Origin: Nephrocerus scutellatus
Lineage: Eukaryota; Arthropoda; Insecta; Diptera; Pipunculidae
Reading direction: 5' to 3'
NCBI GenBank assembly: GCA_947095585.1
Contig: OX352761.1
Location: 29,789,777-29,853,776, forward strand
Length of the DNA: 64,000 nt
Each line of letters opens with the position of its first letter. The first letter of the stretch is position 1. A program made the position numbers and the translations under genes. Shown in pieces: positions 33,931 to 44,199 of the stretch. Under the pieces are notes generated by a model that had not been told where the DNA came from, made no database searches, and saw only the letters and a list, made by a program, of their open reading frames with translations.

Positions 33931-34440
33931 ACTGCACTATCTTAAGGACTCGAGCGAACTGCGCAAAGATATCCCCAATATTCATCCAGATCTCTTCAAC
34001 GATGATGCGATGCCTTTTTGCTGTGTCAGCAAACGTCGAAGGAAATAACAATAACGATCAAGCACGCTGGCCAGCACAGCGATCGTTAAAATGAAGATAA
34101 ACAAAAAAGGCAACTTAGCATTAAATGCTAGTTAGGGTTTGGTGCGCGTGTTAGGCGCACAAGTATTTTGGCACAGCGAATGTTGAAACGATTGTAAACA
34201 ATAATGTAACAAAGTATCAAAAATGCAAGTTTGTATAAATTGCTAACTGGGGTATGATGTGCGTGTTAGGCACACGAGTTTTAAGACGATTTTCGTCGTT
34301 GGGAGATAAGATTTTTCTGCAACGCAGCGAAAAATTAATGTTCGCTGCTTACTGAATGTGTCGTACCTTAACTTATATATTGAGTACCACCATGGGTCAT
34401 TTGTATTATTATTATTTGAAGACATTTTAAGGGTTATTTT
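33931..34440. other. Region with two related hairpins, possibly an LTR or unrecognised element
   Basis: A direct duplication of about 40 bp (34129-34170 and 34241-34285) holds GTGCGC GTGTTAG GCGCAC (34142-34160) and TGTGC GTGTTAG GCACA (34258-34274). The stem pair C-G in one copy is T-A in the other, while the loop GTGTTAG is identical. No coding sequence or LTR ends could be proven. Confidence 0.45.
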
Positions 34441-34824
34441 CTATATTTATTGAAACAAATTAAAATAAAGTATATTTTAGGGAATGAAAAAAATAAATGA
34501 ATTAAAAACAAAAATAAACTGGCCATGAAAAGTTCTCGATCTAGCTGGTCTGTAAAAATTTTCAAAACACTTAAATAGTTAACCATCAGTTGGAGTCAAT
34601 AGTCAAACATTTATGACAATATCTCACTGATACTGACAACACCGTTGTAACGTTACTATACTAGATACCGATTTTTTTCCTCTAAACCTCTACTCAATTT
34701 TCATGTTAAATCAATAATCTTAATCTTTAAAGCGTTGGAGCTAACGCAATAACAATTGATAGATATAAATATTCCCACTATCAACAACAATACATTACAA
34801 ACATAAAACTCTCGGATTTTTCTG

Positions 34825-35120
34825 TTAGTTGAGTGCCCGGCGTTGAACGCTTGTAAATCTTTACACTTATATCCCACCCACAATCTCAATCATCGACGCC
34901 CACAAATACTCCCCACCACTTCTACTGACACCCTCACTATTCGTGTGACTTACCAGCACTATTTATCTCAACGACCCTGTTGATACTAAAAATGGCCACC
35001 CCCCTCAACCCATCGCCATCGATCACAGCTCCCTAGATGTGTCTTACCATCACTATTCACCTCAGCGAACCCCTAAACTATGGGTTCGATACTAATATCG
35101 AAGCCCCACAACCAACCACA
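34825..35120 (-). mobile_element. Helitron 3' end, minus strand, with C/A-rich body
   Basis: In reverse complement it ends GCCGGGCACTCAACTAA at 34825, a CTRR terminus nearly identical to that at 14466-14481. The preceding body is GT-rich in the element's sense (CACCACTTCTACTGACACC on plus) and resembles 32700-32930. No coding domain. Confidence 0.55.
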
Positions 35121-35129
35121 AAAAATCAC

Positions 35130-36900
35130 CTATGTTTGATTCCAGTGCGATTATGTATCGTGCAACACCTAAGGTATTTTGCATCTGAATGCACTGTGAT
35201 ATATGTCTAACTCATCCCATGTTGCAACTGATGGACACATCCGACATACTGTAATTATTTTAAATATTTGCCTTGCTAACTGAAGGTATTGCTTACCTAA
35301 ACGAGAACAGAAATGATCAATTAAATAAAAGCCGATACTGATAGTCTTAAATTGAACCTTTAAATCTTCTGGATCTTTTCTGCTAAACCGGTTTTGCGCA
35401 ATGCAAAATTACTCTGGGAATGTGTGTTCGCTGAGACAGCAGTAAATTACAAAAGACGGAAACTTTCCACAGCAAAGCGGACCTTTGAGCGGCGATCAAG
35501 AGACACTAGAAGGCTATTCCTGTTTACTGTTTTTTCAAATAATTTATTTTAGTAACTAAATTAAAAAAGGACTAATTAATTTTTTACAGTTATTACGTTT
35601 AAAATATAATTTACCTATTATTATGAGTAACTGACTTTTGATATAAATTTTATATCACACGAATAAAATTAAAAATAAAAAATAATTAATAGAATAAATG
35701 TAAATAAATATGTTTTGTTTTAAAAAAAAGATAACCTGAATTTCTATATTCAAGATATATTTTAAAACTTTCAAAAACCGTTAGTTTAATTGTTTTACAT
35801 ATTATTTTTATCACCAGTGTAAGTATCGACTCTACAGTTTTCTGGATGGCTGAGGTGGTCAATGGGTGGAGGAGGTCAGTGTGCGGGTGGTCAGTTGTGT
35901 GGGGTTCAGTGGGATAGGGCTGCCGGGAAGCGCGGGTTATTTCCGCTTTATTTGCTTTGCAAAAATGTTTCCAACAGAGAATTTCGCAACTCCGCTATCT
36001 TGGACCCATATCTCCGATTTTCAAAAGAATATCGATAGAATAACTTTAAGACTGATATTGAAACCATTGAGATCTACGAGTACATAAAACAGTTGGAAAA
36101 GTACAAACAATTAAAAGGTCAACAATAATTATGGTTAAATTAAGACCAACCATTTTCATCGTGTACCTACTTCATCACTCAAATGGACAGTTCTATTTTA
36201 CGCTAAAAGCCTGTCGTGGGGACCAGAAATGAGTAAGCAGCCAACTTGAAGTATTTAATTTGACCATTGTTGCCCATCAATGTTTCTCTGCCAGTTTTAT
36301 ATTAAAAAAACTATACGTAGAGTATTTTGTAGCTTATATACGAGAAAGAGTTTAGTGTTTGGAGTTGGTGGCGGTGGTGCTGTGGTGGTGACCATCAAAA
36401 ATATTTAAAAAAGTTTTTAAATACTTCTTGATGTTTTCTCACGTTGATTTGTTTGCTGCATTCTTTAAATGAAGTAAAATGAGCAAATGGTATTCAGAGA
36501 AGATACAGTGCAGCAAAGAGAGAAGGAATCGCACATTATAAAGTTTTGAATTTATTCCACTGGCTTTTGGCATCACTTTTGACCAATTTGTATAATTATA
36601 TAATTTTTGCTTTGTTTGCATGTGGTTATTTGCTGATGTCTGTTTGTGTGGAAAATAATTCATCACAAATGGTATAATGCTCTTGTGTTCTTTTAAAGCA
36701 CCAAACGGAATGTATAAAAAACTTTTGCCACACGAAAACCAAACAAAATTGAAGCTTTTCATGTTGTTGGCATTGCACTTTTTTTGTTTTCTTTATCACG
36801 TTTTAGTGGCAAATGGTTAATTGTTGAATTTATTGAAGAAGCATCGCAAGCAGACTGCAATTTTAGAATAGCAAATTCCACTCAGTTTACCTATCTGCAA
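35130..36900. other. Intronic region, mostly unassigned
   Basis: 35840-36100 is a G/T-rich Helitron-like block followed by ENFATPLSWTHISDFQK-type open reading with no known domain. The minus-strand ORF 36439-36762 (107 codons) is unrecognised. Confidence 0.35.
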
Positions 36901-37009
36901 AAATATCATACTGATGTCTAAAGTGTGATAAATTATATCATTGGTCACTTGGTAAACACAATTAAGTATTTTATAAATAAATTACGCATTTTATTGAAGG
37001 TAAAACACC

Positions 37010-37510
37010 GAAAGAGACGCACTAAAATGTGTAGAGGGTTGATGGGTATTCGAAATAGTATTCCCAGTGAAAGACTCATATTGCGTTGGTACTCCATTAG
37101 GACTTTCCGACCTCTCTCTGCTAATAGCCAAATTGTCAACTATTCGTACCTATCTTTGTATTGAACAGTATCTCTTTAGCTTCGCATGTCGCCTCTTTTT
37201 GATATATTTATCAATGAACTTTTGTATTCATTCATTTGCTGATGATACTAGATGATACATTGAGTTTGTTAGTCAAAAGAATCTCACTTAATTGGTTCTC
37301 GAGATTTATTGAATACGGCTATCTGCCGAACATTCAAGTCATTCATGATTGGGGAAGATCTAATAGGGTGGAAGTTAACCCGACTAAATTCCACACTAGT
37401 CTTTTTTCTCAAAAGGGAGTTATACCTTACGTGCCACCAGTAATTAATGCTGCCTGTATTGCGAGATCTGATTTACATAAGATGTTAGGTTTGAAAGTTT
37501 CAAGTGATGA
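37010..37510 (+). pseudogene. Jockey/CR1-type LINE RT fragment
   Basis: Frame-shifted segments of the RT palm: RMSPLFDIFINELLYSFIC (about 37175-37230), then ADDT with FVSQKN, then WGRSNRVEVNPTKFHTSLF and SDLHKMLGLKVSSDE. SPLLFxIFIND...ADDT is RT motif IV-V with the catalytic Asp pair. Several stops and shifts. It ends abruptly at 37510, where another LINE begins. Confidence 0.75.
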
Positions 37511-38300
37511 GTCATCATTGCTTTTGACAATTGTCATCAACTGGGTGATGAAAATAGTAACCCGTACTCCATCGGGTTTGCCATGGAATGTTTTTCACCG
37601 CCTAGAAGACCTGGACTATGCCGATGATATCTGTCTCCTAACACAATCGCTAGGTGACATGGAGAGAAAATTAATTTAAAAATTAACGTGTCAAAAACAA
37701 AACTACTGCGCGTTAACGCTAGTGGAACATGTGATGTGATAGAGGAAGTCCATAATTTTTGTTACTTGGGAAGCTAGATGTCAAAAAATGCTGGTGCTGA
37801 CTCGGATATGTGCTCACGTGTAAAGAAGGCGTGACACTCCTTTAATATCCTAAATAATGTCTGGAACTCCTCGCAAATCTCCCAGAATCTGAAGCTAACG
37901 ATCTTCAGATCTAACGTTCTCTCAGTACTCTTGTATGGCTGTAAAACGTGGAATGTCACAGAGTCAATTGCGACGCCCCTCCAAGTCTTCGTCAACAAGT
38001 GATTAAGGCGGATACTAAGAATAAGATGGCCGGACATTATCACCAATCAAGACTTGTGGAGAGTAACGCAGCAGGAAGCAATCACGATCACCACTCGCAC
38101 GACTGGAATCCACAAGAAAGCCACCGAGTTGGTCGTCCTAGCAAGACATGGAAAAGGACAATAGAAGAGGAACCAAGATCCCTGGGGACAGAGTGGCGTC
38201 TCTCGAAACCTAAGGCGATAAATTGAGTTTGTTGGTGGGCGTTTCTAGAAGCCCTGTGCTCCTCCGCGAAGTAAAGGAAAGAAAGAAAAGAAGACATAAT
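37511..38300 (+). pseudogene. LINE RT end and C-terminal region, second family
   Basis: Begins INWVMKIVTRTPSGLPW, then RLEDLDYADDICLLTQS (37600-37660; YADD is the RT catalytic box). In other frames it continues through a CETW-like 'LYGCKTWNVT' (about 37931), DWNPQESHRVGRPSKTW and RTIEEEPRSLGTEW at 38100-38200. DWNP...GRP..TW...EEE is the C-terminal signature of this non-LTR group. At least four frame breaks. It lies 300 bp below the donor of the 38603-38687 host exon, inside the intron. Confidence 0.85.
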
Positions 38301-38602
38301 TTTTACATCGTTATCAGAAAGTTAAAAGTTCCTGGTCGTTATGCTCTTTATTCAAGTCAAATAGTGGTCAAGGAAGCGAATCTCATTCCTTCTTCACTTT
38401 CTTTTTTCTTCTTCTGCATTGTCCTATAATGCTAACTGACTTTCTTTACAATTTCGAATAGCTCCAGTTCTGGACATGCCAAGATTTAACTCACTGCTTC
38501 ATACAAATTAATTAACAAATTACCTAAAAACTTACCTAAAAAACAAAAAGATAAAAGGTTGCTAATAGGTTAAAATTTTAAATAAAAGGTAGTGCAACTT
38601 AC

Positions 38603-38687
38603 CTACAACTTCTAAGTTGACATTGCTATTTCTAGTTTGTGACAATTTAAAGTCTACTCTACATCTGAAATTCCCTGCATCTTTTTC
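38603..38687 (-). CDS. Sidestep-like exon 3: Ig1, F-G strands
   Basis: 85 nt. The acceptor is TTATTCACAG before 38687 and the donor TAG|GTAAGT at 38603. It reads 28 codons plus one base. EKDAGNFRCRVDFKLS carries the D-x-G-x-F-x-C motif of the Ig F strand; its Cys pairs with the B-strand Cys encoded at 41273-41396. The exon closes the domain with SNVNLEVV. The trailing G joins TT of the next exon to give Val, so the product continues VVVPPQQPN, the usual Pro-rich link between Ig1 and Ig2. Confidence 0.9.
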
Positions 38688-38805
38688 CTGTGAATAAAAC
38701 CCAAAAAAGACCAAATTAAAATTGTTTTAAACCTTTTTTTTTAAATTTTTGATTAATTTATCTACAAAAGCTGCAATTACTTAATAAATTAAGCAAAGAA
38801 CTCAC

Positions 38806-38929
38806 CTTTACAGGACTAATTATCAATTCAGCTGGCTCTTTGTGTGTTCGGAAAATAGCACGATCTTCTAGGACCTCTTCGTCCCTCCAGTGGGATGGAG
38901 TGCCCGCGTGTGCACCTCTAGTATCGTAG
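38806..38929 (-). CDS. Sidestep-like exon 2: Ig1, C'-E region
   Basis: 124 nt. The acceptor is TTGTTACAG before 38929 and the donor AAAG|GTGAG at 38806. The first base completes the Ser codon begun in the previous exon; 41 codons follow and it ends in phase 0 after Lys. Recognisable segments are SYDTRGAHAGTPSHW, EEVLEDRAIFRTHKEP and AELIISPVK. The pattern (YDTRG - HW - RAxFR - PAELxIxxV) is the variable loop and E strand of the first Ig domain in the Sidestep family. Only a 118-bp intron separates it from the next exon, the one stretch of this gene that keeps a compact fly-like layout. Confidence 0.9.
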
Positions 38930-39106
38930 CTGTAACAAATAGTAATTTTTTCAATAACCGAACCACTGATGCCTTATGCTCATTTTCATAATACACAGCA
39001 GTTTAATTTTTTTATATATTGTAGATGAATAAGCAAATGTCACCTGCACGACGTTTACTGCCACCGGATACAGCCCTGCGAAGTTACTTAAATACAAAAT
39101 GCATTA

Positions 39107-39200
39107 TCCACAGCACGTCCAGGCTGTGCCAAGCTTATATAGCATTATAGGGGTGCAAGCCCTTTTACGCATGCGCAAATTATAAAAAAATAAATAAATG
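39107..39200 (+). mobile_element. 5'-truncated LINE 3' end (same family as 49060-49690)
   Basis: 'AGGCTGTGCCAAGCTTATA', 'AGGGGTGCAAGCCCTTTT' and 'AAATTATAAAAAAATAAAT' parallel 49608-49690 in order. Only the last 90 bases were copied. A 7-bp AAAATGC on both sides (39094, 39219) may be the target duplication. Confidence 0.65.
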
Positions 39201-39779
39201 AATTAATAGTAATTTATTTAAAATGCTTTTCAAACAACCACAGACGCGGCATCTTGGAGACTTGAGACTTACTCAAAACCAGGGTTGGAAACAAATTTAT
39301 GTTTAAAGTAGGTTTGGTTTTTTGGTTTTCTGAATGAATTTTAGGTACAATTAAATATTTGGAAAAATGAAGAAACAAAAGGAGCTTGAAGTGTGCATTT
39401 TTTAAATGCAGCATATGATATTTTTTGCTATAAATTAAATATCATTCGTTCATACCTGTTTCCATTCGGCCTTATACCAGGCAAATTAACAAACGTACAG
39501 ATTTTCAAAATCAGACCTCCAGAGTTTCAAAACTTATCTATGCTTAAAATATAAAAAGGTCTTTTATAAGTCTGAAAGCGCCACTTCTAAGAGCTAAAAC
39601 GGCCGAAAGACCTGTTAGGAAAATCCTTTGCAGAATAATTTATGGTAAACCAAGGCGTTTTAGAATTAAGTTTATACTTTTAAGAGATATCAAGCTCAAG
39701 GATTTGAAGCAGGAACCAGTGATATTTTAAGAAAAACAGGACCGAACGCCGTTTTTTAAACCAAATTGGAACGAAGAAA

Positions 39780-40245
39780 TGTGGAAGGCATTATAGAAAA
39801 AATGCAGGGCGGACGAGTTAGCTAGACATGGTACGACTCTCCAGCTGCTACCGGAAATGGGAATGGCAACTGCGCTTACTTCCCTACAAAGACGTGAACT
39901 AAGAACGGTTGTAGGGATTATGACAGAACACTGCCTTTTAGGGAAACACGCGCGAAGGATGGGTGTCGAATATAATGACTTTCGCAGAAGCTATATGGAC
40001 GAGGCAGACTCATGTCCGGCACGAATGCACAGAAGGCACAAATACTTAGGTAATCGGTTAATGAATAACCTATCAGATCTCGAAAACGGCAAAGTGCGAG
40101 ATATACTTCGATTCATTAAGAGTTCTGAATGGATCTTCTGAAAAGGGGGAAGGTATAAGATCCTGTGGTAGCACAAAGGACCGCGAATAGTCTAAGTGAG
40201 CATTAGCTGCCACCAAAACCAAACATAACCTAACCTATAGATAAA
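39780..40245 (+). pseudogene. LOA/Jockey-like LINE C-terminal tail and 3' end
   Basis: LRTVVGIMTEHCLLGKHARR-MGVEYNDFRRSYMDE, then LGNRLMNNLSDLENGKV and LRFIKSSEWIF with stop at 40139. It matches, domain for domain, the minus-strand copy at 50620-51074. The region holding the second Cys/His cluster is deleted (the clean copy reads EEETIVFFLCTC there). The 3' UTR ends ACATAACCTAACCT near 40240. Confidence 0.85.
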
Positions 40246-40249
40246 ACAG

Positions 40250-41260
40250 TCACATGTACATATGACCCCAAAAACTGGTTGAAATATTGGGTTTACCTTT
40301 ATAAAATGTCATCCTATCTTTTGCCTTAGTTTTAGTAGCCATAGATTGACAAACGAACACTACATGTACTTTTGATTTTGCGATTGTCACATAAAATGAA
40401 TGGTTGACAAGCGCATGACAGACATACAGACAAAACTTGTGTCGGGAAGTAAAAAAAAATTACAGAATTTTGGTTCAATATCAAAAGAAACATGTTAACT
40501 AATAAAAATACATTTTTAATTTAAAACATTTAGTATTCTGCGTAGTAGTATGCTCTGATCTGAAACAAATTGCAAACTCGCTTTGAATTTTTGTTGTTGT
40601 AATTTTTCAATGCTCATCAAGTTCTGAGCTACTTTTAAAGTTTCAGGTCTCTAGCTCTATGGGAAATTAGTTTAAAATCATTGACAAACACCCAGACATA
40701 CACGAAAGCGAACTAATAAAAATGTTTTAAAAATAGAAGAGTGATATTTTTTGTTAAATTTTTTTGTTGTGAACCACCAGACGTTAATAATAACGTAAAG
40801 ACTCGGCAATAACAGACGCACTACAAAGCTATAACATCTTGTACTTCAGATGCTGTGAGGAGTTAGAGCAAAAAAGGAAATTTTTGGGTGGGTAGGTAAA
40901 TAAAACTGACCTTAAGAAAGTGTCAATTCGTTAACGTTATAAAATTCTTTCAGCGAAAGAACTTCGAAATCGGGGTTTCCGTTTTGCTGTATGTTTTCAG
41001 CATACCTCATCTACCTTGATCGAATTTTTTTTGGAACAGATATCGTTATTTTTTATCCTTACTCAAGAGAGGCCTAGCACGTCCAACAACGTAACAAAAT
41101 AACGCAAATACCGAAGAAAATGCAAAAATGAACAAACTTTTCAACTTTAAACTTTGGATTGCGTTCTCGTTCTCGAGATACTCAAAAATAAAAATCAATG
41201 CTGTTAGATGCTGCTAAGCTGACAAGTAAGAAGTAGATATCAGAAAAGTGCAAAAAGTAA
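40250..41260. other. Intron sequence, nothing recognised
   Basis: Some blocks ('GACAGACATACAGAC', 'CAAACACCCAGACATACACG') look like parts of dispersed elements, but no termini or coding sequence are clear. Confidence 0.35.
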
Positions 41261-41272
41261 TCCCCGACTCAC

Positions 41273-41396
41273 CTATAAATTGGAAGATTATTCTTATACC
41301 ATACGACAAGGAGGACTTTGTCATCTGGCAGACTCGATCCGACATCGCATTTTATTTGAGCAGAATTATTAACAAGCACTCGAAGGATTTCGCCAT
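41273..41396 (-). CDS. Sidestep-like exon 1 of those visible: Ig1, strands A-C
   Basis: 124 nt. The acceptor is TTTTTTTCAG before 41396 and the donor is AG|GTGAGT at 41273/41272. It begins with the last two bases of a split codon and ends with AG, which completes AGC (Ser) in the next exon. The translation runs (x)GEILRVLVNNSAQIK, then C, and ends VVWYKNNLPIY. The Cys of IKCDVGS is the B-strand cysteine and the Trp of VVWYKNN the core tryptophan of the first Ig fold. WYKNNLPIYSYD spanning the junction is very characteristic of Sidestep N-terminal domains. This is the most 5' exon recognised; the signal-peptide exon is missing. Conservation against a dead mobile element background argues that the exon is functional. 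Confidence 0.86.
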
Positions 41397-41756
41397 CTGA
41401 AAAAAAGACAAGTGGTTATACAAAATCAAATCATTAAATTCGCATGTAACTGGACTCTTGCTTAAGGAATATTTACAGATAAAAAATTGGTTCAAGAAGT
41501 AAAGTTTTTTCAAGTATTACCTATAAAAGTATCAGTACAGGTTGTTTTACGTAATTTCGTGCTCGCAAAGTAACCCTAGTCAGCTACATTTAATTTATTT
41601 TCATGAAAAAATTTAATAAATTGTTTGATATTTACAGTACGATGGGTTCTTATATATCAACGGCCAGATTATAATATTAAGGAAACTGTTGTAGGTAAAT
41701 GTGTGATGAGCCCATCAATTTATAAATTGGAACACATTATACGAGTAAATAACTTA

Positions 41757-42265
41757 TTTTTAAATTCTCTATATTAATTTCACTTGCCCGTGGCTGGCTG
41801 GCTGGCTGGCTGGCCAAATCTTGTGATCAATTTTTAACCCACTTCCTACAGCCAGATTTTATTGAAATTTTGCACACATGTATATCTCCCAAGACAACAC
41901 TTTCTATTAAAATTTGATGCTCCTCGGGCCGCGGGGTCGGGGGGCTCTCACACAAATATTTTACAAAATTTACCGATTTTCTTTAAATTTGTACACATGT
42001 GTGTCTTCGATGGAAAATACTTATTGTAAAAATTTGGAGCGATCGACCCCTTGGGGACCCCAATATACAATTTTTAAATATCGCTATATCGCATCAGATC
42101 ACGGCAAAGTCTGAGCTCTGTGCTTTGTGAGCAGCGCTGTTCGCTGCCGCTGCGTCATTTCTGAATGATTTTGCCACAAAACGAGCACACAGTGTGTGTG
42201 TGTGTGTATCCCCGATTAGAGAATTTACAAGAAAAATTTTAATTTTTATGGGTTGTTTTTTTGCT
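41757..42265 (+). mobile_element. Helitron-like element, copy E
   Basis: 5' end 'TTTTTAAATTCTCTATATTA' at 41760, then (GGCT)n at 41790-41814, 'ATTTTTAACCCACTTCC', two array units and the 'GCATCAGATCACGGCAAAG' segment. A (GT)n tract at 42191-42208 precedes the 3' block 'AGAGAATTTACAAG' (42218) and 'TTTTTATGGGTTGTTTTTTT'. Full-length by its ends, non-coding. It lies about 400 bp upstream of the first recognised Sidestep exon. Confidence 0.8.
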
Positions 42266-42269
42266 ATAT

Positions 42270-43040
42270 GTAATTGTATTTGAATAACTAAGAAACATAG
42301 TGTCTATTACATTTTTTTTTCTCTCATACCTAATTAAGAGCATTCAGGGTCGAAAAATAATAGGATATAGCATAGGTGATTTGTTCACAGGATAAATCTT
42401 TCTTATACGACATTTATACGACAACTCTCTAGCCAAATTAATAATTTAAACACACATAGGTATGTTACTATATTTTAAGAAGCTACATCTTTAGGTCGAA
42501 AATTCAAAGCAGGTAAACATTAGAATAATTTAAACTCCTTGTCCTTGTATGATTTTATTCTGACAGCAATTTGCACTCATTTTACAAAAGGCCACGGTCA
42601 TTTAAACGACATTCGCACATTGTGTGCTTTTCTTAAAGACCACTTTGTCACAACACTATGACGGAACAACACCACCATTTGCATTTTCTTTCCACTTTTT
42701 TTTACTGTCATCCATTTTGAAACTAGGGGTTTCACTTGTTTTGTTGTTCTACGAGTATTATCCACTTGTTTTCAGACTGGGTTGGCGAACATTTTTCATT
42801 CCAATCAGAAATAAGGCAATTAACCGACTAGCGACTACGTCCTTAGAAAAAGTGTTCGCGCATAGTGCAAAAGCGGCAATAGAAAGGTTACAAAAACAGG
42901 AGGCTCTTTGGTAATTAATTTAAAATGCTTTGCCTAATTTTTATGTAAAAATGTCATGTAAACTGCACAGGTAAATTAGGGTTATTATTTTTTGATGTTG
43001 CGTTCTTCATTGAAAAAAAATTCGGTCTTTCAGGAACTAG
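42270..43040. other. No gene recognised
   Basis: One ORF of 96 codons (42624-42914, plus) without known motif. Confidence 0.35.
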
Positions 43041-44068
43041 CTGACGTCTTCCTTGAAGGCCAACAACTCGACAATGAATTGTATCGGATTCGTTTGTAGT
43101 ACCATGACTAACAAACGAAAAAGGCACGCACAACTATCGAGCCGATAGGCTCTAACGCCAAACATTGCACCAAAGATGAGCGAAAAAGCTGAACTCAAAT
43201 AGGGATCTTGAAGATTCTCCGTAGTTCCTCAACGTTTGGCCAATCTCACCGGAGCAACCTATAATTCAGGCCTTTAATGAAGATTTTTAAATTTGGTTTT
43301 TTTGCTTTAAATTTTTATGATTTAATCCAAAAAAAAAAACAACCCATAAAAATTTTTCATGTAAATTTGAAGAAAATCTCAGGGCCCTATCACTCCAACA
43401 AATTTACAAAAAGTTTTGTCCGTCAGTGATGCACATGTGCTTAAAATTTGAAGAAAAAGGAGCTAATTTTTAAAAAAAATTATGTGGGCACCCTTCGGGC
43501 TAATTTTTTTAAAAAAAATTTTGGGCCCCACAACCCCGGGCCCAGGGTCTACAAAATGTTTACAAAAAGTGTTGTCTATCGGAGATACACGCGTTTATAA
43601 AATTTGAAGAAAGTCGGGTTAATTTTTTAAAAAAAATTTATGGGGTCCCACGAACCCAGGGCCCGGGTTCTCCAAAATTTTTACAAAAACTGTTGTCTAT
43701 CGGAGATACACGCGTATATAAAATTTGAAGAAAAACGGGTTAATTTTTTTAAAATTTTTTATGGGGCCCCACGAACCCGCGGCCCGGGGTCTAGAAAATA
43801 TTTACAAAAAGTGTTGTCCATCAGAGATACACATTTGTATAAAATTTGAAGAAAATCGAGTAAAATTTTGTAAAATATTTGTATGGGAGCCCCCCGACCC
43901 CGTGGACCGACGGGCCTCAAATTTTAATAAAAAGTGTTGTGTCCGGAAATACACATTTGTGCAAAATTTCAATAAAATCGAGCTTTGGGAAGTTGGTTAA
44001 AAATTGATCGCAAGATTTCACGACAGACGACAGACGACCGACCCAAGTGAAGTTAATATAGAGAATTT
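43041..44068 (-). mobile_element. Helitron-like element, copy F, with tandem units
   Basis: Minus orientation: 3' end at about 43335 ('AACAACCCATAAAAATTTTT' on plus) and 5' end at 44068 ('AGTTAATATAGAGAATTTAA' on plus). At least five array units lie between, each with a GC block (43530, 43655, 43765, 43890). The flanking 43055-43130 segment is related to 61440-61505, which abuts copy I, so the true 3' boundary may extend to about 43041. Confidence 0.78.
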
Positions 44069-44199
44069 AAAAATATATATGTAGAGTAAATGAAATAATG
44101 AATTGAATAAACTTATCCAAGTTTCTAGTTTTTGTTCTTTTGTTTTCTTATATTTTAACGTTTATTGAGTTCAAAAGAGAGTAATCGTTATGTAATTAT

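Larger units (their letters stand above)
6732..41396 (-). other. Partial Sidestep-family gene locus (seven exons, three Ig domains)
   Basis: Seven minus-strand exons splice in frame into 313 complete codons (942 nt) with no stop. The conceptual product has three consecutive immunoglobulin domains with Sidestep hallmarks such as RVDFKLSQTRN, VVRNLSRIHQHAVYTCQASN and PLLVEISFNNQPM. Sidestep proteins are single-pass membrane proteins of the immunoglobulin superfamily that bind Beat-family partners and steer motor axons (family knowledge). Introns from 5' to 3' are about 2343, 118, 6749, 21841, 2605 and 67 bp, and the long ones are packed with transposons. Phases agree at all six junctions. The signal-peptide exon(s) should lie above 41396 and the last Ig, FNIII, transmembrane and cytoplasmic exons below 6732; I found neither. 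I cannot say which paralogue (side, side-II to side-VIII) this is. Confidence 0.88.

Noticed and set aside
43029..43100. Short plus-strand reading ELADVFLEGQQLDNELYRI after a CAG acceptor-like site
   Set aside because: The related DNA at 61437-61505 does not keep this frame, so it is repeat DNA, not an exon.
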